From Armatimonadota bacterium (GTDB lineage: Bacteria; Armatimonadota; DTGP01; JAKQQT01), in NCBI GenBank assembly GCA_036504095.1, contig DASXVS010000080.1, positions 186,001 through 250,000 on the forward strand: a stretch of DNA of 64,000 nt, read 5' to 3'. The translations under genes and the position numbers were made by a program. Within the stretch, counting starts at the first letter, position 1. Each line of letters starts with the position of its first letter. Shown here in pieces: positions 8,261-17,093 of the stretch. The notes beneath the pieces are model-generated. The model did no database searches. It was not told where the DNA came from and worked only from the letters and a program-made list of their open reading frames with translations.

Positions 8261-8701
8261 ATGGACGTTCCGCACATCGCTTTCGTCTTGTTGCTTGTGA
8301 TCGGTTCGCAGGTGGTGGTGTGGAGCCTCATCTTCTATCGCATGGGACGGCAGAAGGAAGCGATCCGCGCAGAATCCTGGCGGTCGGGCGAAAAGGTCAT
8401 CCTCGGGCCGGTTCGCGCCAACTACCAGGGTTGGAACGGGCGGTTCGGGGTGTCCAAGAGTATCGGAACGCTTGCCCTCCTGGATCACCGGATCCTGTTC
8501 AAACGCCCCCTGGGTCCGGACATCAGCATCGATCTCGACTGGGTTGCCGAGGTTTCCGACACAGTGCCGTTGGGAACGCGGACGATCACGTCTGCGAACT
8601 ACGTCTCGATGAGGCTGGCAAACGAATCCTCGGTTGTGTTTCTGGTCCCGAACGGTAGGCAGTGGATAGAGGCGATCCGCGAACGGCTTGTCGCCAACTG
8701 A
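8261..8701 (+). CDS. Small protein with one N-terminal membrane segment
   Basis: A 146-residue protein. Residues 5-27 form a hydrophobic segment (IAFVLLLVIGSQVVVWSLIF) followed by a basic FYRMGRQK, so the C-terminal part probably faces the cytoplasm. Residues 45-140 alternate strands (VILGPVRANYQG, GTLALLDHRILF, ISIDLDWVAEVSD, YVSMRLANESSVVFLV) and end in a helix (QWIEAIRERL), the layout of a bacterial PH-like domain. The fold suggestion is inference. It precedes the NlpC/P60 gene by about 110 bases on the same strand. A GGAG lies before the start. Confidence 0.65.
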   Translation: MDVPHIAFVLLLVIGSQVVVWSLIFYRMGRQKEAIRAESWRSGEKVILGPVRANYQGWNGRFGVSKSIGTLALLDHRILFKRPLGPDISIDLDWVAEVSDTVPLGTRTITSANYVSMRLANESSVVFLVPNGRQWIEAIRERLVAN

Positions 8702-8809
8702 GGCGGCAGGACATCTGGATTCCACCCGAAACGCCCGTTCCCTACATAAATGCGGTTTGAAGTCCGATGAGCATTTCGGTAACCCTTTCCTTATCCCATG
8801 GGAGGCTTC

Positions 8810-9958
8810 ATGCGTCACTGGTTCCTCATCGGCGGACTGCTGACGGCGTCAGCAGGTCACGCGACGGTACACGTCAATAGCGTCACGCTGACTCCGACCG
8901 CCCGTGGATTCCGCCTCAGCGTGAACGCGTCCGGCAAGACGCGGTACACCCTGCACACCTATCCGGAACCTGCCAGACTCATCATGGACATCCCCGACGC
9001 CGTGCTGGACCCGGACGCCCGAGTTGCACCCGTTGAAGCCGACGAGGCGCCCGTTCTGCGGTTCAGCCAATTCACGCGTAAACCGGACGCTGTCCGCGTA
9101 GTGGTCCACCTGCCCGATGGCGCTCAAACGTGGCGTGATACCGGCGTTTCGCCGTCTTCCGCGATCGTCATCGAAATACCGTCTTCCGCGCCGCGTGCTG
9201 TCGCCGCGAACCCCGGGCCGCGTACGCGCACGCGACGCCACCCGGCGCCCGCCGCTGAGCCAACACGCTCGAATGCCACTCAGCACCCGCGCCTTCCAGG
9301 CGACATTTCCGCGAAGGAACTAGAGCACAGGCAGATTCAGGCGGCACAGGAACGCGCCGGCCGGGTGTACGGCCCGCCCCCCCACGGAACGGCGGCAGCC
9401 CGGGCGAGCCGGGCGGAGAGGACGCAACTGGCTTCTCGCCGTGGCGCGGTAGACGTAACCGACCTGATGGTTGACCCCGCGGCAGCGCCAGCGCAGGCCT
9501 GGGATCCCGACGAAGCGGTCTCACTCATCAAAGAGACCGACTGTCCGGTCGCGCTGCGAAAACGGCTCATCGACGTCGTATCGGACCCCGCGATACAGAC
9601 CAGCCGTTACGTCTGGGGCGCTCAGACACCGGGCCAGTTCGACTGCAGCGGCCTCGTCCTGTATATCTACGAACCGCTGGGGGTGAAACTGCCGCGGTGT
9701 TCGTGGCAGCAGTGCGCGGTCGGCGAGGCGGTAGAGCGCGACAGCCTGCAGGCCGGCGATTTGTTGTTCTTCAACACGAAGGGGAACGGCGTGTCGCACG
9801 TGGGCATTTACCTTGGCGACGACCGCTTCCTCCACGCGGCCAATCCGAAAAGTAACCTCAAGATCACGTCGTTGGATAGCCCGTATTACGCGACCCGGTA
9901 TGTCGGCGCCCGCCGTGTGTACGGCGGCACGACGGACACATCCAACCTCGGCGGGTAA
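8810..9958 (+). CDS. Secreted AMIN-domain NlpC/P60 cell-wall hydrolase
   Basis: About 382 residues. A signal peptide (MRHWFLIGGLLTASAGHA) is followed by an AMIN domain at about residues 20-125, which in this family targets proteins to peptidoglycan or septa. A basic, Pro/Arg-rich linker leads to an NlpC/P60 domain at about 255-375. The catalytic Cys is in FDCSGLVLYIYE, the His in VSHVGIYLGDDRF and the third polar residue in HAAN. It should cleave peptide links in peptidoglycan stems. The start at 8810 is chosen because GGGAGG stands just before it; an ATG four codons upstream lacks one. Confidence 0.88.
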   Translation: MRHWFLIGGLLTASAGHATVHVNSVTLTPTARGFRLSVNASGKTRYTLHTYPEPARLIMDIPDAVLDPDARVAPVEADEAPVLRFSQFTRKPDAVRVVVHLPDGAQTWRDTGVSPSSAIVIEIPSSAPRAVAANPGPRTRTRRHPAPAAEPTRSNATQHPRLPGDISAKELEHRQIQAAQERAGRVYGPPPHGTAAARASRAERTQLASRRGAVDVTDLMVDPAAAPAQAWDPDEAVSLIKETDCPVALRKRLIDVVSDPAIQTSRYVWGAQTPGQFDCSGLVLYIYEPLGVKLPRCSWQQCAVGEAVERDSLQAGDLLFFNTKGNGVSHVGIYLGDDRFLHAANPKSNLKITSLDSPYYATRYVGARRVYGGTTDTSNLGG

Positions 9959-9965
9959 AGAGGTC

Positions 9966-10112
9966 AGCACAAAGGCACAACGAGAGTGATCGGTGCGGGG
10001 GTTGGAGTGATGCTTGCCGGATATGGGATGGGCGCCCGCGCCACAGTCCGGACATCCATCAATCATCATCAATGACTCATCATTCCTAGCTTTGTGTCTT
10101 CGTGCCTTTGTG
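9966..10112. repeat. Inverted pair of TTTGTG-type repeats
   Basis: GCACAAAGGCACAACGAG at the left and CTTTGTGTCTTCGTGCCTTT at the right form a long imperfect inverted pair around about 105 bases of unremarkable sequence, between the NlpC/P60 gene and the convergent beta-helix gene. It is the same family as at 1640 and 17973. Confidence 0.55.
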
Positions 10113-10113
10113 C

Positions 10114-12105
10114 TTATTCATACTTCGGCAGAATCACCGGAAACGCCGGCGGCACATCGTCCTTCGGGAATTTCATTCGCGGCCCCGCCTTCGTGTAGTC
10201 CCACGGCTTGAATCCGATTTTCAGCGCCGGTGAGCCGGGCTTCAGGTGGAAGTCACCGTGCTCCGGGTCCACGAACCCCGGATCGGCAACGACGCTGTGC
10301 AGTTCCTTCCCCTTGTCCTTCTGCCATTCGTTGAGAGGATGGCTCAGGAATCGGACCGAGTCCTTCGGGTTCCAGTACAGGTTGTAGTCCATCGTGAAGT
10401 TGGCATCGCCCCAGTTGCTGCCCAGCAGCACGCCCTGCCGGTAGTAGACGACGTTGCGCTCGAACGTGAAAGACAGATGCGGCTCCATGCGCGTGCGCTG
10501 GATCTGGCTCTCGCGCGACAGCGCGAAGATGTTGTTCCGCAGGATGTTGTTCTCGCCGTAGTGCTGGTGAAAGCCGCCGGTCTTTGTGTGATAAACGAGG
10601 TTGTTTTCGGCCAGCATGCCGGTTGTGCCCTCGTCAAAGTAGATCCCCCAACCGCCGTAGGTGTCGGAGTCGCAATCGTGAATGATGTTGCCGCGCAGGA
10701 CCGAGCCTGGCGAAAGCCCCAGCGTGTAGATGCCGCCCAGGTCGCTTAGGACAGCCTGCCCGATGTTGGCGATAACGTTGTCCTCGATGCGGTTGTGATG
10801 GCTGCCGGACGCGGCATAGCCCCAGACCCAGCCAACCGAGACGCCGGTGTAGTAGAAGTCCTCGATGCTGTTGTGGCTGATGAGGTTGTTAGCCGACTGG
10901 CCGATCCATACTCCGATGGCGGCCGGGTGGATGCGTCCTCCGTGCGCGATGCGGCAATCCTGCACGGTGATGCGCTCCGTGCGGTCGGGCGATGTATCGC
11001 CGACCTTAATGCCTCCCGCGCCGAGATCGGTCAGATGGCACCGGCGCATCGCGCAGTCCGTTGAGCCGCCCTTCCATTCAACGGCATACTCGCCGGTGTG
11101 AGTTATAGTACAGGAATCCAGCGCGCAGTTGCGGGCGTTGCTGGCCGTGATCGCCGCTCCGAGGTCGATCTCCGCCTGCGGGAAGCTGCGCCCTGCTGGC
11201 GGCGTGATGTAGCCTGTGTGGGCGAAAGTAATCCCCCGGAACGTCACATCGTGCGCACCTTTGATCTCCATGAGTTGGCTCAGCACCGGCGCCACTATGT
11301 CGGCGGTTTCGATCTTCTCTCCCGGCATCGGAATATAGGTGACGACGCCGGTCGAGGGCTCGCGGTACCACTCGCCGGGCTCGGAGAGCGCTTCCTTCAC
11401 GTTCTCGATGAGGAATCGATCGCCTGCCCCAAGCGCAGCCATCGTCGGGTGCCACGTTGCGCCAGTGAACGTGACCGTGTTGGCAGCGTCATCGACCGCC
11501 GCCACCCGTAGCCGTTGCATCGTCCACTGGTGGAAGCAGAGCGCCTGGACGTCGCTCAGGTTTGCCCAATCCGGGCGAAACTCGCCGGGCTGGAAGCGGA
11601 AGCGGTCCGGCTTGTCGCCTTTGGATGGAGCGAGATAGCCCGCGATACGGTAGTAGCCGTTCTTCGGCAGGCGCGGCCGGTACCGGCGATGCCCATTCAC
11701 GAAGAGCTGCTCGAAGGCCGGCGTTCCGGCAGCGAACCGCAGTTCCCAGCGTCCGTTGGGCAGGAGCCTGCGGTCCGTTGGCTGTATTCCACCGCTGATG
11801 ACAGGCGTCTCACGCCGGTAAGCCGCCCACGTGACGCCGGAATCCGCCGGGATAAGGACCAGCGGTTGGGGAAGCCTGTACATACCGCCCCGGAACAGGA
11901 TACTGGTACCCGGCTTGTTCCGCGCCGCCATCTGCGCCTTCACTGGTGTGGCAAACGGACCATCCGTGTGTTTGACGTTTGGAGCGGGCAGCCGACCGGA
12001 CCATGCGTCGTTTCCCTTTGGCGAAACGTAGAGCGTGGCAGCAAGCGCATTGAGGCTCGCGCCAGCGAGGCCGAGTGAGAGGCAGAGTCTACTGAGAGTG
12101 CCCAT
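10114..12105 (-). CDS. Secreted right-handed parallel beta-helix protein
   Basis: About 663 residues. It has a signal peptide (MGTLSRLCLSLGLAGASLNALA) and then ATLYVSPKGNDAWSG, the usual opening of secreted beta-helix and polysaccharide-lyase-like proteins. Residues 250-600 contain many short N/G-rich rungs such as NLISHNSIEDF, NRIEDNVIANIG, SVLRGNIIHDCD and ENNLVYH, the ladder of a pectin-lyase-like fold. Likely a periplasmic or extracellular carbohydrate-active or binding protein; the catalytic residues are not clear. The start is 50 codons inside a longer open frame and is supported by GGAGGA eight bases upstream. Confidence 0.82.
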   Translation of the reverse strand: MGTLSRLCLSLGLAGASLNALAATLYVSPKGNDAWSGRLPAPNVKHTDGPFATPVKAQMAARNKPGTSILFRGGMYRLPQPLVLIPADSGVTWAAYRRETPVISGGIQPTDRRLLPNGRWELRFAAGTPAFEQLFVNGHRRYRPRLPKNGYYRIAGYLAPSKGDKPDRFRFQPGEFRPDWANLSDVQALCFHQWTMQRLRVAAVDDAANTVTFTGATWHPTMAALGAGDRFLIENVKEALSEPGEWYREPSTGVVTYIPMPGEKIETADIVAPVLSQLMEIKGAHDVTFRGITFAHTGYITPPAGRSFPQAEIDLGAAITASNARNCALDSCTITHTGEYAVEWKGGSTDCAMRRCHLTDLGAGGIKVGDTSPDRTERITVQDCRIAHGGRIHPAAIGVWIGQSANNLISHNSIEDFYYTGVSVGWVWGYAASGSHHNRIEDNVIANIGQAVLSDLGGIYTLGLSPGSVLRGNIIHDCDSDTYGGWGIYFDEGTTGMLAENNLVYHTKTGGFHQHYGENNILRNNIFALSRESQIQRTRMEPHLSFTFERNVVYYRQGVLLGSNWGDANFTMDYNLYWNPKDSVRFLSHPLNEWQKDKGKELHSVVADPGFVDPEHGDFHLKPGSPALKIGFKPWDYTKAGPRMKFPKDDVPPAFPVILPKYE

Positions 12106-12150
12106 AAGCCATTCCTCCGATATTCCGTGACAGCACGCTATCATTGCGAT

Positions 12151-13272
12151 ATGAACCGCCGCTGTTTCGCTTTCATCTTGGCGATAACCGTTGCCACCGC
12201 GTCCAGCGCCCGCGCCGACGCCGGAACGCCGCTGATGTGGGTAGGCTTCGGTCAACTGGTCATCCTCAATTGGCTGATCGCCTTGATCGAAGCCCTGGTG
12301 ATCTGGAGGGTGTTTCGCGTCAGGTATCTACAGTGCGCCTGCTGGCTCATCGCTGCGAACTACGCCTCGTTCTTTGCCGGAATCGGCTTGCTGTCAGTGG
12401 TTTCCTCCGCCGGGAAGCACGCCTCCGGCGAGTCTATCTTGCGTCACGGCCTGATGCTGCTACTGGTCGCCATCGGTATCTCCTTTCTGGCAACCATCGT
12501 TCTGGAATGGCCCTTCTGCCGCGTCCTGGCTCGCGGGACCGCCCATCCGTGGCGAAAAGCGTTTCGGATGTCTCTTCTGGCGCAAACGGTGTCCTACGCT
12601 CTCCTGGTCCCGTTGTACATTTCCGCCTCCCCCATCACATTCCTGACGAAGGCGCGGTTGAGCCCTGCCATCACTTTCGCTTCGCTCCCGGTTGCCACGG
12701 CCTACTACGTCGGCAAGGGCGACGCGGTGTGGCAAGTCAACTTGGACGGTACTGGCCTCCGTTACGCCGGCATTGGCGCCGTGAAGGCGGACGAAGATAT
12801 ATGGATCAGGCCAGGCAAGGATGGCATAGGCGACCTGTGTGCGATGAGCGGTGGAAGCGCCTATCCGTTCATACACGCGGCCCGTAGTCTTTCCGAACGG
12901 ATCGCGCCCGTGGGGACATACGCCAAACGCACCAGCCGTTCTGTGAAGCGCGGGCAACCCCTTACCTTCGAAGATTGGGAATTCGTGTATCCCGCCGACC
13001 TGCGCGCCCCCGGCGATACCGACTGGTATATTGAAACAGATGTTTTCGCCGGACGCGGCATCACAGTGAACAAGAAGGGCGAGGAGTACAACCTCGCCCT
13101 GGAAACGCCTTACCTGGCCTGGACACCCCGGTTCGCGACACTGCTCCCTGGCGATATGGCCGTGTTCCAGCTTGGTCCTAACATCATGCTGCTGCACATG
13201 CCGACCAAGCGCATCGCCATCCTCGCCGAGGGACGCAGTCCGGTCGTCGTCCTCAAACAACCGGTCAGGTAG
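12151..13272 (+). CDS. Membrane protein with C-terminal extracytoplasmic-type domain, function unknown
   Basis: About 373 residues. A signal-like segment (RRCFAFILAITVATASSARA) is followed by four or five membrane segments to about residue 170 (for example QLVILNWLIALIEALVIW and MLLLVAIGISFLATIVLEW). Residues 185-370 form a soluble beta-rich domain with a PVATAYYVGKGDAVWQVNLDGTG stretch like a propeller or DPP-IV-type blade. I do not recognise the family. It is divergent from the beta-helix gene with only 45 bases between, so the two may share a control region. Confidence 0.6.
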   Translation: MNRRCFAFILAITVATASSARADAGTPLMWVGFGQLVILNWLIALIEALVIWRVFRVRYLQCACWLIAANYASFFAGIGLLSVVSSAGKHASGESILRHGLMLLLVAIGISFLATIVLEWPFCRVLARGTAHPWRKAFRMSLLAQTVSYALLVPLYISASPITFLTKARLSPAITFASLPVATAYYVGKGDAVWQVNLDGTGLRYAGIGAVKADEDIWIRPGKDGIGDLCAMSGGSAYPFIHAARSLSERIAPVGTYAKRTSRSVKRGQPLTFEDWEFVYPADLRAPGDTDWYIETDVFAGRGITVNKKGEEYNLALETPYLAWTPRFATLLPGDMAVFQLGPNIMLLHMPTKRIAILAEGRSPVVVLKQPVR

Positions 13273-13273
13273 T

Positions 13274-13291
13274 GTCGGCGTCCTCGCCGAC
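13274..13291. repeat. Single GTCGGCG-TCCT-CGCCGAC hairpin
   Basis: A 7-bp stem with a four-base loop directly after the stop of the preceding gene. The 25 bases at 13268-13292 are identical to 60727-60751, where the unit is repeated five times. Confidence 0.75.
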
Positions 13292-13443
13292 ATGTAAGTG
13301 CCGGCAGCGGGGGTGACTTCGGCTCGCTGTGGGTGGTCAGCGGGACGCCGACCCTACCTAGTCCGGAATCCCGACCTCCAAGTTCCAGATATCGTGCGGC
13401 GGGAGGAGAGGGCGCCTCAGTCCGTGCTTCCTTGAAAAACCCG

Positions 13444-13472
13444 TTGACAGACGCGTTCTCTGCCGCTATAAT
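13444..13472 (+). promoter_or_regulatory. Exact consensus sigma-70 promoter of the IclR operon
   Basis: TTGACA at 13444-13449 and TATAAT at 13467-13472 are separated by exactly 17 bases, matching the sigma-70 consensus at every position. The transcript should begin near 13479, leaving an untranslated leader of about 20 bases before the IclR start. Confidence 0.85.
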
Positions 13473-13494
13473 CCTCCATGAGGAATATTGTTCC
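13472..13494 (+). promoter_or_regulatory. Two overlapping palindromes at the transcription start, probable operator
   Basis: TCCTC-CAT-GAGGA (13472-13484) and GGAA-TATTG-TTCC (13482-13494) are perfect inverted repeats sharing three bases. They cover the -10 edge and the predicted start of transcription. IclR-family regulators commonly bind such short GGAA/TTCC palindromes at their own promoters, so autoregulation is likely. Binding is inferred, not shown. Confidence 0.6.
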
Positions 13495-13499
13495 GTATT

Positions 13500-14270
13500 A
13501 TGGAAAATCAATCATCCGTCAAATCCGTGGTGAAGGCGATGGCCCTGCTGGACCGAATCGCCCTGGATGACGTCTCGCACAAGGGCGTCACTCTGGCGTC
13601 ACTGGCCCAGGAGCTGGGTCTGCCCCAGAACACGGCGCACAACCTCCTCAAATCCCTCGTTGCCAGCGGATATGTTGCGCAGCAGGGACGGGGCATCTAC
13701 GTTGCCGGCCCGAAATGCGCACAGATCGGCCGGGTGACCCAGTGCGCGGATCCCCGCACATACCAGCGGGTGATGGCTTCGCTCCACAAGTTCGTCGATG
13801 CGGAGGGAGAGGCGTGCGTCTGCTCTACGCTCATCAACGGTGAGCGGGTGACCGTTGCCGTTGTTGACAGCACGCACACCGTCAGTGTTTCGCACGCGCT
13901 CGTCGATGGTGAGCCGTTCTGGGCAAAAAGCACCGGCCGAATGCTGGCAGCCTCCGCGGGAGAAGCGGAGCTTCAGCAAGTGATCGCGCGGCAAGGCATG
14001 CCAGGCCGGCATTGGAACGACATCGGCGATGAAGCAGGCCTCCGCGCGGCCCTGTCGGAAACACGGTCGCAAGGGTTCAGCCTTCTGCACGATGAGCGGG
14101 CGGAACTGGTGGCGATCGCCTGCCCCATCACCGACGGTGCCAACCCGGTCTGGGGCACACTGGCCACCTTTGCACCCGCCTACAGATGCCCCGAAAAGCG
14201 GCGCCGACAGTTGCTTGAACGCCTTCGCGCCGTTGCCGGAGACCTGTGCGAGGAGATCGCACAAGCCTGA
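13500..14270 (+). CDS. IclR-family transcriptional regulator
   Basis: A 256-residue regulator with the IclR plan. The N-terminal winged helix begins SVKSVVKAMALLDRI, with a recognition region TLASLAQELGLPQNTAHNLLKSLVASGYV. The C-terminal effector domain (about residues 90-250) contains GEACVCSTLINGERV, PFWAKSTGRMLAA, the G-x-S-x-L-x-DER segment (GFSLLHDERAEL) and AIACPI. The ATG at 13500 is preferred to a TTG four codons upstream; the leader is very short either way. The next gene starts 22 bases after the stop, so it is probably the regulator of its own operon. Confidence 0.9.
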   Translation: MENQSSVKSVVKAMALLDRIALDDVSHKGVTLASLAQELGLPQNTAHNLLKSLVASGYVAQQGRGIYVAGPKCAQIGRVTQCADPRTYQRVMASLHKFVDAEGEACVCSTLINGERVTVAVVDSTHTVSVSHALVDGEPFWAKSTGRMLAASAGEAELQQVIARQGMPGRHWNDIGDEAGLRAALSETRSQGFSLLHDERAELVAIACPITDGANPVWGTLATFAPAYRCPEKRRRQLLERLRAVAGDLCEEIAQA

Positions 14271-14292
14271 TCGCAGGTATTGAGGAAACCCC

Positions 14293-16584
14293 ATGTCACT
14301 CAAAGAACGTATTAAGGACGCAGCGTACAGGCTTGGCGCCGATCTCGTCGGTTTCGGCGGCATCGATCGCTGCGCCCAGGCCCCACTGATGATGAGCCCG
14401 CAGGGGCTCTACCCAGATGCCCGGACGGTCATCGTGATGGCTATCCACCACCCGGACGCATGCATCGAGTTGGGAGGCGTTGAGCACCCCCAGAAGATCG
14501 GGCCCTACTCCATCCAGTACCTGATGAACTCCCGCCTCGACGAAATGGCGTACCGCCTGGCTACATTCATCGAGCGCCAGGGATACGGCGCGATGCCGAT
14601 CGCGTCCAGCAATATCTGGCGGTACAACTCCTACAAGGAACTGGATGCGGTGTTCGCTCCGGACGTGAGCCATATCTACATGGCGGTCGTTGCCGGCCTT
14701 GCCGACATGGGATTCAACGGCCTTGCGCTGACGCCGGAGTACGGTGCGCGCAACCGCTTCATCACCGTGATTACGAACGCGGCCATCGAGCCCGATCCGC
14801 TGATTCCGCCGGGTACGATCTGCGATAAGTGCATGCTCTGCCGCAAGCACTGCCCGTCAAAGGCATTGTCCACGGAAATCGACGGCGAAAAGGTGCTGCG
14901 CATATCCGACTACGAGTATCGCTTCCCGAACAAGAACCTATGGCGCTGCGCCTGGGGTGAGCATTTCGACCTCGACCTCGATCTGGAGATACCGGAAAAG
15001 GTGAACGAGCAGGTCATCCTCAAGATGGTGAAGCAGCACGGAGTGCGCGCGGGAGAGATGGGGCAATGCCTGAAGTTCTGCGTGCCCAAGCCCAACCGGA
15101 GTTTCGATCTCAATTACTCGAAAACCCCGATGCGCAAGCACTGGGTGTCCACAGACGAGACCCGTGTCTCGCGCGGAGTCGTGGACCGTCTGTTTGCCAG
15201 AGTTTGCGCGGAAGGCGCCGAACAACTCATCGTCACCAGCGCGGATGACCTGCGCGCGATGGGCGTGGATCCCGAGTCGGTGCTGCCGGGTACGAAGAGC
15301 GCGTTGACATTGGTGCTCTCCCTGCCACAGGAAGCGGACACCGAGGCCGCACGGTTTGGGGCACAATACCAGATCGACTCTCTGAGTTATGACCTCGCCC
15401 GCAATATCGAGACTCTCGGTTTCCGCTCCATCGTCAGCGTCGAACACATCACCCAGCCTGATGCGGTCACCACGGCTTCTGCGACCAAAGCGGTTGTGTC
15501 CGCTCAGGCGGATCTGAACGGGCGCCTGGTTCTGGCCAACACTGTGTTGACGCGCATGGCCATTCAGCCGCAACGGCGCGGACCCTCGGGCGATACGGTC
15601 AAGCCTGACTGGGGTGACGCCACTTCGGATCTGGCTAGCCAACTGTCAGAACTCGCACGGGCGTGCGGTGCTGACCTGATGGGTATCGCGTCGGCAGCGC
15701 GCATGGACGCCATTGTTGACCAACTCAGGCCCGCCTTCGATGGCGAGGAGATCCTGGACGCGGCGGACCGTTCCATCCGGTTCACTCCGTGGGAGCCGGA
15801 AATCACCGCGCGACGACGCACCTTTCAAACGCCGGAAGATCACCTGCCCGGAGCCCAGTCCGTCTTTGTTTTCGGCCTTCGCATGCACGAGGAAGTCCTG
15901 CGCTGGGCAACCAAACCTCCCGCGGAGGCGGCCGGCCCGTATTCGTTCGAAACCTACGTGACCAACTACGTCGGATGGCCGATCGCTGTTCGAATCATCA
16001 AGCAGTTGGAGGCGTGGGGGTACCGTGCGCGCCTTGTGACGGACGTTACAGGTTCGGATTCCGTGACCGCCAACCCCCGCGGACCGCAGCCGGATCTGTT
16101 CACAAACCGGTTCGCGGGAGTGGCGGCCGGACTGGGATACCTGGCCACTAGCGGTCACCTGGCAACGCCCCAGTTCGGCATCCGCCAGAGGGTGTTCGCC
16201 ATCGTGACCGATGCGCCACTATGGCCGTCCGACCTGTATCAGCCGGATTCCGCGGAGGATCGCTGCGTCACGTGTGGCGCCCGGTGTATCGCCGCTTGCC
16301 CATCGCATGCCTTCACAGGCAGACGGGTAGAGTTCACGCTCGAGGGGCGCACGTACGGGTTTCAGCACATCGACGCAAAGAGGTGCGACTGGGTGAAAAG
16401 GTATGCCCTGATGGGCGAAAGCGGCTTCCAGTATCTGGGTTCTCCGGCCGACGTCTTCCCGGACGAGAACGTCGCCGCCTCGGAACTGGACCACGCGCTG
16501 CGGCAACACGATCCCATCAAGAAATACCGACCGGTTGTGGTGGAGCCGTGCGTGATCCGGTGTCCGCTCGCCTACGCGGACTAA
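14293..16584 (+). CDS. Large iron-sulfur protein made of repeated QueG/RdhA-like modules
   Basis: A 763-residue protein with GAGGAA before the start. Module 1 (about 1-270) has an N-terminal QueG/reductive-dehalogenase-like fold (YPDARTVIVMAIHHP), then LADMGFNGLALTPEYGARNR and a ferredoxin-type site with Cys 177, 180, 183 and 187, followed by Cys 219, 259 and 263. Residues about 290-425 repeat only the N-terminal part (LPGTKSALTLVLSLP) without cysteines. Module 2 (about 445-763) repeats everything: LPGAQSVFVFGL, LGYLATSGHLATPQFGIRQR, Cys 658, 661, 665 and 669, then 698, 753 and 757. QueG and RdhA use cobalamin and two 4Fe-4S clusters; whether cobalamin is bound here cannot be told. Probably a cytoplasmic reductase, since no Tat signal is present. 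Confidence 0.72.
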   Translation: MSLKERIKDAAYRLGADLVGFGGIDRCAQAPLMMSPQGLYPDARTVIVMAIHHPDACIELGGVEHPQKIGPYSIQYLMNSRLDEMAYRLATFIERQGYGAMPIASSNIWRYNSYKELDAVFAPDVSHIYMAVVAGLADMGFNGLALTPEYGARNRFITVITNAAIEPDPLIPPGTICDKCMLCRKHCPSKALSTEIDGEKVLRISDYEYRFPNKNLWRCAWGEHFDLDLDLEIPEKVNEQVILKMVKQHGVRAGEMGQCLKFCVPKPNRSFDLNYSKTPMRKHWVSTDETRVSRGVVDRLFARVCAEGAEQLIVTSADDLRAMGVDPESVLPGTKSALTLVLSLPQEADTEAARFGAQYQIDSLSYDLARNIETLGFRSIVSVEHITQPDAVTTASATKAVVSAQADLNGRLVLANTVLTRMAIQPQRRGPSGDTVKPDWGDATSDLASQLSELARACGADLMGIASAARMDAIVDQLRPAFDGEEILDAADRSIRFTPWEPEITARRRTFQTPEDHLPGAQSVFVFGLRMHEEVLRWATKPPAEAAGPYSFETYVTNYVGWPIAVRIIKQLEAWGYRARLVTDVTGSDSVTANPRGPQPDLFTNRFAGVAAGLGYLATSGHLATPQFGIRQRVFAIVTDAPLWPSDLYQPDSAEDRCVTCGARCIAACPSHAFTGRRVEFTLEGRTYGFQHIDAKRCDWVKRYALMGESGFQYLGSPADVFPDENVAASELDHALRQHDPIKKYRPVVVEPCVIRCPLAYAD

Positions 16585-16593
16585 CCGGATTCG

Positions 16594-17055
16594 CTACTCA
16601 AGCGTGTGCTCAAGGATGTCGTTGTCGTTGCGGAAGCCGGCGCGCTCATAGAACGGTACGCTGCCTAAGGACGGCCAGAGGATCAGCGTATCACATTCCC
16701 CGGCTTTGGCCCATTCCACAAGATGCGCCATCAGGGAAGCGCCGATCCCCTGCCGCCGCCGGTCAGGCACGGTACAGACATTGGTGACGTAGCCGAGCCA
16801 TTTCGACTTTCGTCGCGGGTGCGGAATCTTGGGGACGCGGAACACCGAGGCATTGGACAGCAGGGCGCCGTCTTCGGTGGCGATCCAGTGGGCCCAGTCG
16901 CCTGCCTCGATACCGCGCCGTAGGAATGCCTCACACTCACGAAGGAATTCCTCTAGCGTCAGATCGGCGTGTGGGTTCTCCTCAAGCTTCCAATCCCAGC
17001 GCATCCGCGCGAGGGCTGGAACGTCGTCCGGTCCGGCGAGACGGTATTCAATCAA
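16594..17055 (-). CDS. GNAT N-acetyltransferase
   Basis: A 153-residue single-domain protein. The N-terminus EYRLAGPDDVPALARMR is typical. Motif A is seen as YVTNVCTVPDRRRQGIGASLM at about residues 90-110, followed by LILWPSLGSVPFYERAGF. Substrate unknown. It lies 38 bases after the atpG stop on the same strand, where atpD would stand in the common ATP synthase gene order, and ends nine bases from the convergent iron-sulfur gene. Confidence 0.85.
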   Translation of the reverse strand: MIEYRLAGPDDVPALARMRWDWKLEENPHADLTLEEFLRECEAFLRRGIEAGDWAHWIATEDGALLSNASVFRVPKIPHPRRKSKWLGYVTNVCTVPDRRRQGIGASLMAHLVEWAKAGECDTLILWPSLGSVPFYERAGFRNDNDILEHTLE

Positions 17056-17093
17056 GGGACAACTCCCAAACCGGCGGCGCGGATTCCGATCCC

